From IMG/VR virus record IMGVR_UViG_3300032053_000546, positions 1 through 23,119 of that record: a stretch of DNA of 23,119 bases; one strand, written 5' to 3'. The position numbers and the translations under genes are program-made. Every line of letters starts with the position of its first letter. The first letter of the stretch is position 1. This document shows, piece after piece, positions 6,646 through 14,740 of the stretch. Source of the stretch: a virus. Below the pieces are notes generated by a model, which was not told the origin of the DNA, made no database searches, and saw nothing but the letters and a program-made list of their open reading frames with translations.

Positions 6646-6654
6646 GGAAAGTAA

Positions 6655-8706
6655 ATGGCTCATGAAATTACACTCATAGGAAAATTCATTGTAGCACGAG
6701 CTAAGAACGCAGATACGGCTGGTGATCCATACAATCCTACGAAAGAAAGTCCATTGGAGCTCGATCTCCCTAATCACGATCTGACCTTCTCTCATCCTTC
6801 CCCATTGCCACCACCACCTAAGGTTGAGCTCGGTGCACCAGGTGGCCTTCCTCCCCCTCCAGCGGTTATTCTATCTATACCAGCTGTATTACCGCCTGAG
6901 AAAGCACCGCCACAGTCGGTGCCGGCAGTTCTTCCACCGGAATTAGCTCCACCTCATTCTATTCCGTCTTCTTTGCCGCCTCCACCAGCTACTATAAATC
7001 TATTACCGGCGCCTCTTCCTCTGCCGCCAGCTACGACAAAGTTGCTGCCTTCACCTCTTCCTCTACCACCAACCACAACAAAATTGTTGCCTTCGCCTCT
7101 TCCTCTGCCACCAGCTACAACGAAATTGCTTCCATCATTGTTACCTGCGCCTCCAGCTACTATAAACTTGCTTCCGTCATTGTTACCCTTACCTCCAGCT
7201 ACTGCAAAATCTATACCAGCGCAACTTCCTGCAGCTCCTGGTTTCATTCGTCCAAAACAACAAACGATAGTGTATGGGAAACTTGACCCTCAAATTGATA
7301 CAACTCCGGGTGAGGCACCAGATCCAACAAAAGTTTCTGCGCTCGATTTGAAAACAAACACCACACCAGGTAAAGATCCAGATCCTAAAAAAGTTAATCC
7401 GCAAGCTACTCCTAGCTCTGGGTATTCCATACTTGGGGAAACATACTCTCCGATGCTTGGTGCAGCAGATCCAGGTTCATTAGCAACTGATCCGTTTTTG
7501 CACGAGAGACAAATAGAGAGACTCGCCAGAACAGATCCAGGCAAGGTTGCGCTTCATGCACTGACTCAGGTAGGACTTTTTGCTCAGAACGTGTATGGCA
7601 CTGTATGGAATCCTGCTCTTATACTTCCGCCACCAATTGGACAATTTTTCTTGAAACCAGCGCTTGATCTTGGTGATGGATCCAAAGATAAGCAAGTTCA
7701 AATTGGCGAACTCGTTAATTTTGTTCTAAGTAATACACCTAATACGACGGGGAAAAATCTTGTTAAACCAGACTACAAGACTAACAACCAAGATCTTGCA
7801 GTGATAAAAGAAAGACAGGGCATCACTAGAGGACTTTCTGCAGCTTTCGATAATATTGCCAACAATGCTAGTAATCTTTTCAAGAGTGGTGGTGGAACAC
7901 CAGCCGAAGATCCGATTAAAACATCTGGTGTAGCATTTGAAAACGGCATCATACCGATGAAATTGAAAGGCGATAATAAGTTCGGATTTAGAGTCTTCGC
8001 TGGAGGACAGCCAGGAGCAGAAGATACTTCAGCAGATTCTGTTTATGTGCCACTATGTTTCACAGATCTACGTCCCGTGGGGGACGTATACAGAACGGTT
8101 TACTTTAGACCAATCATAACGAGTCTTGCTGAGTCTCTTTCTCCAGAATGGAACAAATCGCAATACTTTGGAAGAGTAGATCCAGTCGCAACATACATGT
8201 CTACAACACGAACAATCTCTCTAGGATTCGATCTCGTCGCATTTGGACCAGAAGATGTGAGGACTATTTATCAAAAGCTTCATTGGCTTTCTTCTCTTAC
8301 ATATCCAGAGTTGGATAAGAATCTCTCGTATAGATCAGGTCCTGTAGTACGTATGAGAATTGGAGATGTGGTAAATGCTATAGGAAGTGAAGGTGCATAC
8401 GGATTGCCTGGTATTATAGAGAACCTCAATTTTGATTTTACAGATTCTCTCTGGGAACTTAAAGAAAATTTCAAACTTCCTAGACATGTAAAAGTAAGTC
8501 TGACATTCACTGTGCTTCATGACGGACCTGTTGGTAGAGGGAAGGAAGGCAACTTCGGAGTGCTTGGGCAGATTAATCAGCAGGGCACCGATATTAGAAT
8601 ATCTGATATAGGAGAATCAAATATAGCAAGAGAGGACGGATTCAGAAAGTTTGGCAGCGGACAAGAGGTAACCTACGAAACCCTTAAGGAATCCGACGAG
8701 AAATAA
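6655..8706 (+). CDS. Baseplate/tube-cap-like protein with proline-rich repeat region
   Basis: The 683-residue protein has three parts. Residues 1-45 are an ordinary N-terminus. Residues 46-200 are extremely Pro/Leu-rich and include six tandem 14-residue units. Residues 460-660 look globular, with TVYFRPIITSLAESLSPEW, FGRVDPVATYMSTTRTISL and VVRMRIGDVV followed by LPGIIENLNFDF. This pattern recurs in tail tube initiator or cap proteins of contractile tails (T4 gp48/gp54 neighbourhood). Residues 205-450 are low-complexity linker with two TTPG.APDP/KDPDP-type repeats. GAGGAAAG directly before the ATG is a strong binding site. Its place between the tape measure and LysM genes supports a baseplate role. 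The proline tract may form a stiff polyproline-II rod. Confidence 0.65.
   Translation: MAHEITLIGKFIVARAKNADTAGDPYNPTKESPLELDLPNHDLTFSHPSPLPPPPKVELGAPGGLPPPPAVILSIPAVLPPEKAPPQSVPAVLPPELAPPHSIPSSLPPPPATINLLPAPLPLPPATTKLLPSPLPLPPTTTKLLPSPLPLPPATTKLLPSLLPAPPATINLLPSLLPLPPATAKSIPAQLPAAPGFIRPKQQTIVYGKLDPQIDTTPGEAPDPTKVSALDLKTNTTPGKDPDPKKVNPQATPSSGYSILGETYSPMLGAADPGSLATDPFLHERQIERLARTDPGKVALHALTQVGLFAQNVYGTVWNPALILPPPIGQFFLKPALDLGDGSKDKQVQIGELVNFVLSNTPNTTGKNLVKPDYKTNNQDLAVIKERQGITRGLSAAFDNIANNASNLFKSGGGTPAEDPIKTSGVAFENGIIPMKLKGDNKFGFRVFAGGQPGAEDTSADSVYVPLCFTDLRPVGDVYRTVYFRPIITSLAESLSPEWNKSQYFGRVDPVATYMSTTRTISLGFDLVAFGPEDVRTIYQKLHWLSSLTYPELDKNLSYRSGPVVRMRIGDVVNAIGSEGAYGLPGIIENLNFDFTDSLWELKENFKLPRHVKVSLTFTVLHDGPVGRGKEGNFGVLGQINQQGTDIRISDIGESNIAREDGFRKFGSGQEVTYETLKESDEK
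6988..7239 (+). repeat. Six tandem 42-base (14-residue) proline-rich repeats
   Basis: In-frame units start at 6988, 7030, 7072, 7114, 7156 and 7198. The residue consensus is ATTKLLPSPLPLPP, with variants such as ATINLLPAPLPLPP and ATINLLPSLLPLPP. The last unit (ATAKSIPAQLPAAP) is diverged. Two related shorter units (AVLPPEKAPPQSVP and similar) precede the array. Units differ at synonymous positions, so the array is not a recent perfect expansion, yet length change by recombination is easy because the period is a multiple of three. Confidence 0.9.
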
Positions 8707-8708
8707 CA

Positions 8709-9023
8709 ATGGCTAAAAGTAGATATTCAGATACTGGTGTAATAGACGGCAACGCCTACAGAAGTTTTAGGTTGCCGAAACTTGCCGCGGGATTAAAGAA
8801 TGTAGACCTTCTGGCTGGGGTACAAACAATAGAGTATGTCTTTAAGGCTGGTGATAGGTTGGATCATTTGGCAGCCAAGTTTTTAGGAGATGACCAATAC
8901 TGGTGGGTAATATCTCTAGTAAACAATATCAATTATCCATTTGCGTCTGGTGGACTTATTCCTGGTAAGGCTCTAAAAATTCCAGTTCATGCTATAGATG
9001 TCATTAATAAAATCATAAGGTGA
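8709..9023 (+). CDS. LysM-like baseplate wedge protein (T4 gp53-like)
   Basis: The 104-residue product contains a single LysM-like module: YVFKAGDRLDHLAAKFLGDD, then QYWWVISLVNNINYP, ending GKALKIPV. The order YxxKxGDxLxxLAxxF....WxxIxxxN....GxxLxIP is shared by T4 gp53, gpX-type tail proteins and Afp7-type adaptors, which clamp the baseplate around the central hub. It is shorter than T4 gp53 (196 residues) and contains little beyond the module. The gene starts two bases after the preceding stop and is followed three bases later by the next gene, so it is part of a translationally coupled baseplate operon. Confidence 0.75.
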   Translation: MAKSRYSDTGVIDGNAYRSFRLPKLAAGLKNVDLLAGVQTIEYVFKAGDRLDHLAAKFLGDDQYWWVISLVNNINYPFASGGLIPGKALKIPVHAIDVINKIIR

Positions 9024-9026
9024 CAA

Positions 9027-10943
9027 ATGGCTAAAGAGTTCAAAGATGCAGGCCCTAATGACAAACCTGTTCGCCAAGTACCTGTCTCTGAGGCCCTACA
9101 AGCACTAGAACAAATAACAGCTGCGGATAAGGCTCAAGCTGTTCCATATGCTTTGCTATGGGAAATAAATCAAACGACAGGTGAACCGATGCACGGTAAA
9201 GACGGGATCCCATCCAACCCTCTTTCTCTTATTCTTACTCAATCTCCAAAGTTTGGAGCGTCTATTAATAATGTGGACAAATCTAGATTTAGAGAGAGAG
9301 CACCAGTTTCGCTCGAAAGAATTAGCATTAAGACAGAAAACCCAAGAGGGTTAATTATTATTCGTACTGTTAATCTATCTTTCGTTGTTCACAAACCAGA
9401 TGTAATTTTTGAAAAGCATATAGATGAAGATAGGAAGCATCTCACAGATCAAGATTCGTGGTCTTCTTTAATAACTCCCGGTGAGACTTTTGCCTTGGAA
9501 TATGGTTGGGCGTCATCTACTCATGTTAAAAACGGTATATTAAATGGAGAAGGTGTTGCCAATACTAAACCTGGTACAAGCGGCCCTCAAACAGCACCTG
9601 GTAAAGAGTTCATAAAATTTATAGTTGTTAATTACACGTTCAATATTAAGCAGAACAACGAGATTCATTTTAACATTTCTGGATATGAATTAGGTGCGTT
9701 TAGTATGAAGCAGACATTCGTTGCAGAAAAAAGCAGAGAATTGACTAAAAGTGAAAAAAAGAGAGGCTATAAGAATGCACCAGACGCTTATGGTGAATCT
9801 GGGAAAAATCTTAAAGACATTATCAAAAAATTGCAAGATAAAGTGGCAGACCCAGGTGTGACTCAGAACGATAGAAAAAGACGTAACAAGATGGTTAAAA
9901 TGAAAGACCTGTTTAATGTTGTCTTTGCTCCTAAACTTGCAGATGCTTTCAAAGGTGCAGGATTCAATTTAACTGGATTATTTTGGGGTAATATCAACAG
10001 TAGAGCCGGTACCGCTGTTCCAAAATACGTTGGCAAAGGCGGAACATCAATAGGTGATTTTCAAATTCCGCTAATAGATATAGAAAGCATTTTTGTTAAA
10101 CTCATCAATGAAGGAACGAACATGAACGTATATAACTTCATGGAACCATTCCTCAGAATACTTAACGATTCTGCCGTGTGGACTCAAAAAGGCAAACCAG
10201 AAAAACATACCATCCCAAACATTGTTTTGAAAGCTTCTCATCTTGGATCAAAGACAGGGGAAAGTAAGCAGAAGGTAGACATTTATATTTATGATGCCAA
10301 AGATGAGTATGTAAAATTTACATCCGATGAATACGAAAAGGGAAATGAAAATCTCACCCGCGATAAGGTTAGAGAAAAAGTCGAAGCCAAGGGTATTCCA
10401 TTTGTGTCATTAGCAAATGGAAACTCTTACATACAAGATACTAGCTTCCAAGTAGAACAAGATCCACACATGCAAGGTATCATGCAAAGAAAATATTACG
10501 GAAACAACCATTCAGATCGTTCAGATAAGACAAGCAGCCCTGATGTAAAAACAAAAGAGAACTCAGCGGCTGCAATTCAAACAATTTTTTCTGCAAACAT
10601 CACAGGTAAGATCACTATGATTGGAAACTTTGTCATGGGTCAATTCGGTCTCGTGTGGATGGATTTCGGAGTAAAACAATGGGATGGATTGTTCAGAGTG
10701 TACGATAGAGAAGACGTCATCGAAAGAGGAAACTTCACAACCACAATGAACATTAGATCTGAAGGAACAGATCCACTTGGAACTCAAGGTCGACCTCGTC
10801 CTGCTGATTCTGTTAAGGAGCCAAAAAAGGTTGGCAAGAAGAAAAACATTCCTAAAGTGATGTACATTGAAGATGAAAAAACGAAAACTAGCAGGCCTGC
10901 CACTCAATCTGAGGCTGCATCGTCGTTGACGTCTCATATTTAA
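9027..10943 (+). CDS. Large baseplate hub candidate (gp27/gpD-like)
   Basis: The 638-residue protein has strands such as LIIIRTVNLSFVVHKPDVIF and TPGETFALEYGWASS near residues 105-170, a Lys-rich central segment (235-290), and a C-terminal strand pattern YIQDTSFQVEQDPHMQ, FGVKQWDGLFRVYDREDVIE and RGNFTTTMNIRSEGTDP. The last resembles the end of hub domains in gp27/gpD proteins, where a strand that fixes the spike is followed by G.F.T.l.l.R. The last 45 residues are basic and disordered. The neighbourhood (tape measure, cap-like, LysM, then this) is the usual place for the hub. No lysozyme domain is visible. Binding site AAGGTGA precedes the ATG. A wedge protein is the main alternative. Confidence 0.55.
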   Translation: MAKEFKDAGPNDKPVRQVPVSEALQALEQITAADKAQAVPYALLWEINQTTGEPMHGKDGIPSNPLSLILTQSPKFGASINNVDKSRFRERAPVSLERISIKTENPRGLIIIRTVNLSFVVHKPDVIFEKHIDEDRKHLTDQDSWSSLITPGETFALEYGWASSTHVKNGILNGEGVANTKPGTSGPQTAPGKEFIKFIVVNYTFNIKQNNEIHFNISGYELGAFSMKQTFVAEKSRELTKSEKKRGYKNAPDAYGESGKNLKDIIKKLQDKVADPGVTQNDRKRRNKMVKMKDLFNVVFAPKLADAFKGAGFNLTGLFWGNINSRAGTAVPKYVGKGGTSIGDFQIPLIDIESIFVKLINEGTNMNVYNFMEPFLRILNDSAVWTQKGKPEKHTIPNIVLKASHLGSKTGESKQKVDIYIYDAKDEYVKFTSDEYEKGNENLTRDKVREKVEAKGIPFVSLANGNSYIQDTSFQVEQDPHMQGIMQRKYYGNNHSDRSDKTSSPDVKTKENSAAAIQTIFSANITGKITMIGNFVMGQFGLVWMDFGVKQWDGLFRVYDREDVIERGNFTTTMNIRSEGTDPLGTQGRPRPADSVKEPKKVGKKKNIPKVMYIEDEKTKTSRPATQSEAASSLTSHI

Positions 10944-10958
10944 CTTTATCCAATTTTG

Positions 10959-10967
10959 TGTTATAAT
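10959..10967 (+). promoter_or_regulatory. Extended -10 promoter before the DNA polymerase gene
   Basis: TGTTATAAT matches the extended -10 consensus TGnTATAAT exactly. A loose TTTAAC lies at 10939-10944 with a 17-base spacer. Transcription would begin at about 10974, which is the ATG of the polymerase gene, so the message may be leaderless. The only binding-site-like sequence, GGA (10968-10970), is too close to that ATG. The element sits in the short gap between the hub and polymerase genes and would let replication genes be expressed separately from late genes. Confidence 0.5.
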
Positions 10968-10973
10968 GGATAA

Positions 10974-12362
10974 ATGGGCGCGACTTTCATCGACGGATAC
11001 CTCGATAGATCAAAGAGTCTTGAGGTTTTTTCGGGCGAAACATACATGTCATATACAAATGGAGTAAAGGAATACTCCATTGATGTGACAGATAAGTTGG
11101 TGTGTTTTGATGCGAGAAAGTTGTATGCCACTGGATTATCACATGAGAAGATGATATATGATCTCAAACTACTCTATGAGTGTGATGGTGAACTTTCTCG
11201 TCTAGTAAGAAGTATAGACATCCAAAGTCGTGGTGACTATTTAGAACTTGAGAAACGTTTCTCTGCACACACCAAAGCTATTTCTGCCGCTAAGGTAGAT
11301 GTAGAAAAAATTCCTTTGAAGGAACTTATTCCAGATGATTTGAGAATAAGCTACATGAATGCACGCCTATTGGTCATGCAACAGCTTTGGGAAAAGTTGT
11401 CTCCTGAAACTATAGTCAAATATGAGAGTACTGTCTTTCCCGTGTTCAAAGATATTTTGCAGATGGAGTCTTCAGGAATAAAGATAGACGAGGTATATGT
11501 AGATGCTCAGCTGAAGAGAAATGATTTAGCTTCCCACGAAACAAAATTCTTTCAGCATATCAAGGGAAACATCAAGAACGGATTTGTCAAGACACGTATC
11601 TGTCCGGTTGGATCAAAGACGTGGCGACTAAGAGTAGAGAGTGGATTCAACTGCATGGCTATACCTCATGGCGTAGCCAGGCGAGCCATTGTCAGTCGCT
11701 TCGAAGGTGGTAAGATAGCGACATTGGACTTCAATGCTGTTGATTATAGGTGCCTGGTTAAGGCTGTAAATAGCGCAGAATTAAATGTTGTATATGACGG
11801 ACAACGTGACTTTCATGCAGCAACAGCGAATGTATTTGGAGTAGTAACACCAGAGCTTCGCGAACAGGTAAAGAAGATAACATATGCTCATATCTACGGA
11901 AGTTCTATCGATACACTACAAAAGCTCACACGTCTACCTCAGGCTAGATTGAACGAGATGATAAAGGTTCTAGATGAAAGGTTCGCTCCCATTACAAAAT
12001 TTAGAAGGGAACTAAGTGACAAGGCAAGAAAGGAAGGGTTTGTAGTCACACCTGCCGGTCATAAGATAGACATCGATAAGAGAGATCATGACGGAAAGAT
12101 AATTGGTCTATTCGCCCAGACATTTAGTTCGTCTATTTTGAATGCTTCATTGAAGATAGCATTACAATTGCTTCATTTTTATAAACTAGATAAAGATTCT
12201 AAAAGTAAGATAATCTTCACTGTTCACGATGAAATAGTTGTAGACGTTCATCCAGAAGAAGAAGGCATCGTTGGTCTCATGAAAAAATTCATAGAGGCCA
12301 TCACAGGGTTCGTAGTCAAACAAAAGGAAGGAAAGAGTTATGGAGAAGCAACTGACGGCTGA
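10974..12362 (+). CDS. Compact family A DNA polymerase
   Basis: The 462-residue protein carries all family A polymerase catalytic motifs: motif A TLDFNAVDYR with D252, an RDFHAATA helix, motif B REQVKKITYAHIYG (R296, K300, Y304, Y308, G309), and motif C VHDE (H418, D419, E420). The palm and fingers are complete, but the N-terminal 160 residues show no intact 3'-5' exonuclease acidic motifs, only a faint degenerate-exonuclease look. The thumb, between QMESSGIKID (near 163-172) and residue 203, is very short. Motif A has Asp257 where E. coli Pol I has the steric-gate Glu710, and Tyr304 replaces Phe762. The gene overlaps the HD gene by 23 bases. Likely roles are replication, repair or translesion synthesis. 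Confidence 0.85.
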   Translation: MGATFIDGYLDRSKSLEVFSGETYMSYTNGVKEYSIDVTDKLVCFDARKLYATGLSHEKMIYDLKLLYECDGELSRLVRSIDIQSRGDYLELEKRFSAHTKAISAAKVDVEKIPLKELIPDDLRISYMNARLLVMQQLWEKLSPETIVKYESTVFPVFKDILQMESSGIKIDEVYVDAQLKRNDLASHETKFFQHIKGNIKNGFVKTRICPVGSKTWRLRVESGFNCMAIPHGVARRAIVSRFEGGKIATLDFNAVDYRCLVKAVNSAELNVVYDGQRDFHAATANVFGVVTPELREQVKKITYAHIYGSSIDTLQKLTRLPQARLNEMIKVLDERFAPITKFRRELSDKARKEGFVVTPAGHKIDIDKRDHDGKIIGLFAQTFSSSILNASLKIALQLLHFYKLDKDSKSKIIFTVHDEIVVDVHPEEEGIVGLMKKFIEAITGFVVKQKEGKSYGEATDG

Positions 12363-12948
12363 GGAGTTGATGGCAGAGGTAGGTATCTTCAATAGCCTTG
12401 TCGAGATTATGCCAGAACCACGTCGGAGCCTCGTGAAAGCCATGATGGATGGTCAGGTGGGGCAGTCATATTTCGTTGCTCCTGCATCCTCGAGGGAGGA
12501 ATTCCACAGTTGCTTTCCCGGAGGATTACTTGTTCATTCTCTTAATGTTGTCAAGAACTTGAGAAGACTAGTCAAGGCACTATGCCCAGGGAAATATAAC
12601 GATGCCACAGTGGCTTTCGTGGGTCTATTTCATGATCTGGGTAAGGTAGGAGATGGAAAGGAAGAGTACTACGTTCCGAATCAATCCGATTGGCATAAGC
12701 AGAAAGGTATGCTTTATGAGATTAACAAAAACTGTGTCTGGATGCCAACCTCAGAACGAGGTCTTTATATTCTCCAGAAGAACGGAATAGAGGTCACCTC
12801 CGACGAATATCTTGCCATTAGGTTGAATGATGGGCAATATGATGAGACAAATAAGGGATACCGTATGAAAGAACCTGGACTTGCACTTCTGGTTCATTGG
12901 GCAGATATGTGGTCATGTCAGCTCGAGAAAACATCTACCATAGACTAA
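12340..12948 (+). CDS. HD-domain metal-dependent phosphohydrolase
   Basis: The 202-residue protein has the HD superfamily residues H66 (GGLLVHSLNVV), H98-D99 (GLFHDLGKVGDG) and D189 (LLVHWADMWS), which bind catalytic metal ions. Such proteins hydrolyse phosphate esters of nucleotides or nucleic acids. The segment IRLNDGQYDETNKGY before the last motif is typical of a phage-associated HD family. It has no fused GAF, EAL or RelA domain. The start lies inside the polymerase gene after AAGGAAGGAAAGAG, a very strong binding site, so the two are probably co-translated. A nucleotide-pool or dNTPase-like role beside a polymerase is plausible; the substrate is unknown. Confidence 0.82.
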   Translation: MEKQLTAEELMAEVGIFNSLVEIMPEPRRSLVKAMMDGQVGQSYFVAPASSREEFHSCFPGGLLVHSLNVVKNLRRLVKALCPGKYNDATVAFVGLFHDLGKVGDGKEEYYVPNQSDWHKQKGMLYEINKNCVWMPTSERGLYILQKNGIEVTSDEYLAIRLNDGQYDETNKGYRMKEPGLALLVHWADMWSCQLEKTSTID

Positions 12949-13012
12949 AAGGAAATAGTCGCTCTACTTAATCTGTGAAGCCCGCCCTTTCTATGTCCAT
13001 GGGAGTTATTTA

Positions 13013-13537
13013 ATGAAGATTAAGAGATCTGTTTTAGAGAAGATTATTCGTGAAGAATTGGTCAATCACATTCGTGAGATGACCGAAGCTCCGAAAGATG
13101 ATAAAAAGAAAAAGGTTGCAGCGGTTGTAGATGCTTCAGCAGAAAAGAAGCAAAAAGAAAAACCAGATGGTAAGGGCGAAGAAACCCCGACTAAGCCATC
13201 CGTCGGTCAAGAAATTCAAAAGGCGTCTCCAAACAACAAAGAGGATCCGCCTGAACTTCCTGTGGGAAGCGAACCTAAAGCAGATGCAGATCTCGAAACA
13301 GATGTGGCAGATCCAGAAGATGAAGAGGATGCCGCTGATGTGACTGGTGGTAAAATTGCCGACGAGGTAAGTGGTAAGACCATCCAGAGTGTAACTATGG
13401 AACCGAAATCAAAAATTCTTCCGGGTGCCCAAGAGATTACACTCACATTTAGAGAGATTCCCGATCCTCTAAAGATTCTTATTACAAAGTCTGGACAAGT
13501 CAAATTCCACTTTAAGGGTCTTCATAACGAACTATGA
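13013..13537 (+). CDS. Acidic, largely disordered phage protein of unknown function
   Basis: The 174-residue product begins with a short amphipathic helix, MKIKRSVLEKIIREEL, an N-terminal pattern I associate with phage proteins of unknown role. Residues 25-125 are Lys/Glu/Asp/Pro-rich and probably unstructured. The last 45 residues (EITLTFREIPDPLKILITKS and beyond) look like a small beta domain. GGGAGTT lies eight bases before the ATG. Its TGA overlaps the next gene's ATG (ATGA), so translation is coupled. A scaffold-like or virion accessory role is possible but unsupported. Confidence 0.7.
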   Translation: MKIKRSVLEKIIREELVNHIREMTEAPKDDKKKKVAAVVDASAEKKQKEKPDGKGEETPTKPSVGQEIQKASPNNKEDPPELPVGSEPKADADLETDVADPEDEEDAADVTGGKIADEVSGKTIQSVTMEPKSKILPGAQEITLTFREIPDPLKILITKSGQVKFHFKGLHNEL

Positions 13538-13863
13538 CCACACCAAAGATGATGCAGGTGTTCTCTGAAGCTGTGGATATTAAGAAGCTTCACAAGCCAG
13601 AAGACCTGATAGCACAGACTAAAGAGATGGCCGTCGAGACCGACGCGTCAGTGGCAGCCCTCCTGAAGTTTCTCGATGTACACAAGAAGGACACAGATTG
13701 GCCCGAGTATATTAAGGCTCGTATTCCTATGATCAGGTCTGCGTTAAAGAATATGAGCACCCAAACCCAGGCATTACTAGACATGCTACAGAAGTTTAAG
13801 GGAGCGCTGCCAGCAGAAGAAGCTGCCAATCAGCCTGCAGGGAAGACTTTCGAGGGCCAGTAA
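13534..13863 (+). CDS. Small helical protein with N-terminal PKM motif
   Basis: The 109-residue product is mainly alpha helical and of mixed charge, with no membrane segment. I do not recognise the family. Residues 4-9 read PKMMQVF, similar to C-terminal PKMTNVF and PKMTEIF in the next two genes. The start overlaps the previous stop as ATGA, and the TAA is followed immediately by the next ATG, so the four genes 13013-14716 form a tight operon. A structural or head-packaged role is only a guess. Confidence 0.75.
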   Translation: MTTPKMMQVFSEAVDIKKLHKPEDLIAQTKEMAVETDASVAALLKFLDVHKKDTDWPEYIKARIPMIRSALKNMSTQTQALLDMLQKFKGALPAEEAANQPAGKTFEGQ

Positions 13864-14394
13864 ATGCCGTTTAAGTCTAACGCTCAGAGAAAGTGGATGT
13901 TCGTTCATCATCCTAAGATGGCGAAACGTTGGGCTAAACACACAGATGAAAGCGATAGTGCGGAGGGGTTTGAGGTTGGTGAAATTCGCCATGACATGGA
14001 TCCATTAGGGATGAGAGAGATGCCTCACATGGCTGCCGATATGGACATGCATGGAAAACATGTTACGGTGGTTGATCTTCAAGTGGAAAAATATCCTCTC
14101 TCAAGAGAGGAAAAAAGCAGACTCTTTAGGGCATTTGCAAAATCTGGATTTGTTGGTGAACTAGATGGTGAATTTTTCCATTTCAAACCAGATTATACAA
14201 TAGACGTTGTAGATCAAGTGGCAGCAAGAAAGCTTGCTAGACTTCCCGTAGGATGGGATAAGTTGATGGTAACAGAAGCTCACATGGGGAACAAATATAT
14301 ACCAGATGAAGAAGATACGATGCTGAGTCACAAAGCTGTTTGTGGTGACGATGAAGTACCGAAGATGACAAATGTTTTTCTAACTAAGAGGTAA
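13864..14394 (+). CDS. Unknown protein with phage-type SNAQRKWMFVHHP N-terminus
   Basis: The 176-residue product starts MPFKSNAQRKWMFVHHPKMA, a short basic and aromatic motif common in small phage proteins, generally of unknown function. Residues 35-65 are Met/His-rich (GMREMPHMAADMDMHGKH) and could bind metal. Residues 65-150 look like a compact alpha/beta domain. The C-terminus ends VPKMTNVFLTKR, matching the end of the next protein (SPKMTEIFKIR). Start and stop are set by the immediately adjoining genes. No enzyme motif is seen. Confidence 0.75.
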   Translation: MPFKSNAQRKWMFVHHPKMAKRWAKHTDESDSAEGFEVGEIRHDMDPLGMREMPHMAADMDMHGKHVTVVDLQVEKYPLSREEKSRLFRAFAKSGFVGELDGEFFHFKPDYTIDVVDQVAARKLARLPVGWDKLMVTEAHMGNKYIPDEEDTMLSHKAVCGDDEVPKMTNVFLTKR

Positions 14395-14398
14395 TCAA

Positions 14399-14716
14399 AT
14401 GCCAGGAATAAGCCACGGTCTCCCAGGAAGTCAAGGTGTAAAAGGATTAAGTTTCAAAGAATTTAAGGAAGATCATCCAGATGTTGCAGATTCTTTTCTA
14501 GATATATTTCCTAAACAACGCGGTGGCGTCAATGATGGACTCCCCTCACAATTAATTGATAAAGTAAAGTTCGATGTTTTAGAAACTCCACAACACGAAG
14601 CAAGTTTCGAAGCACGTGTGAACGGTAAGCGAATTGCTACATATCTTGGAATTAATGCAGAATGGGTGTCTGATGCAGGCTCACCCAAAATGACAGAGAT
14701 CTTTAAAATTAGATAA
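14399..14716 (+). CDS. Small unrecognised protein ending in PKMTEIFKIR
   Basis: The 105-residue product is soluble, with a Gly-rich start (MPGISHGLPGSQG), a helix HPDVADSFLDIFPK and a beta-rich centre (VKFDVLETPQHEASFEARV). Its last ten residues share PKMT.(V/I)F with the preceding protein. AGAGG lies just upstream of the ATG, overlapping the previous stop region. No family is recognised. It closes the small-gene operon ahead of the FtsZ-like gene. Confidence 0.75.
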   Translation: MPGISHGLPGSQGVKGLSFKEFKEDHPDVADSFLDIFPKQRGGVNDGLPSQLIDKVKFDVLETPQHEASFEARVNGKRIATYLGINAEWVSDAGSPKMTEIFKIR

Positions 14717-14740
14717 TGTTTTCTTAAAAGGAAGTGAAAA

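Noticed and set aside
6954-7247. Minus-strand open frame encoding a Gly/Val-rich repeat protein
   Set aside because: It is the antisense reading of the proline-rich tandem repeat, where Pro codons become Gly codons on the other strand.
10563-10937. Minus-strand 124-codon frame with several Cys residues, antisense to the hub gene end
   Set aside because: No binding site, composition unlike a folded protein, and complete overlap with the conserved C-terminus of the hub candidate.
13131-13343. Lys/Arg-rich plus-strand frame inside the 13013-13537 gene
   Set aside because: It is out of frame with an acidic Lys/Glu-rich gene whose start, stop overlap and operon spacing are much better supported.
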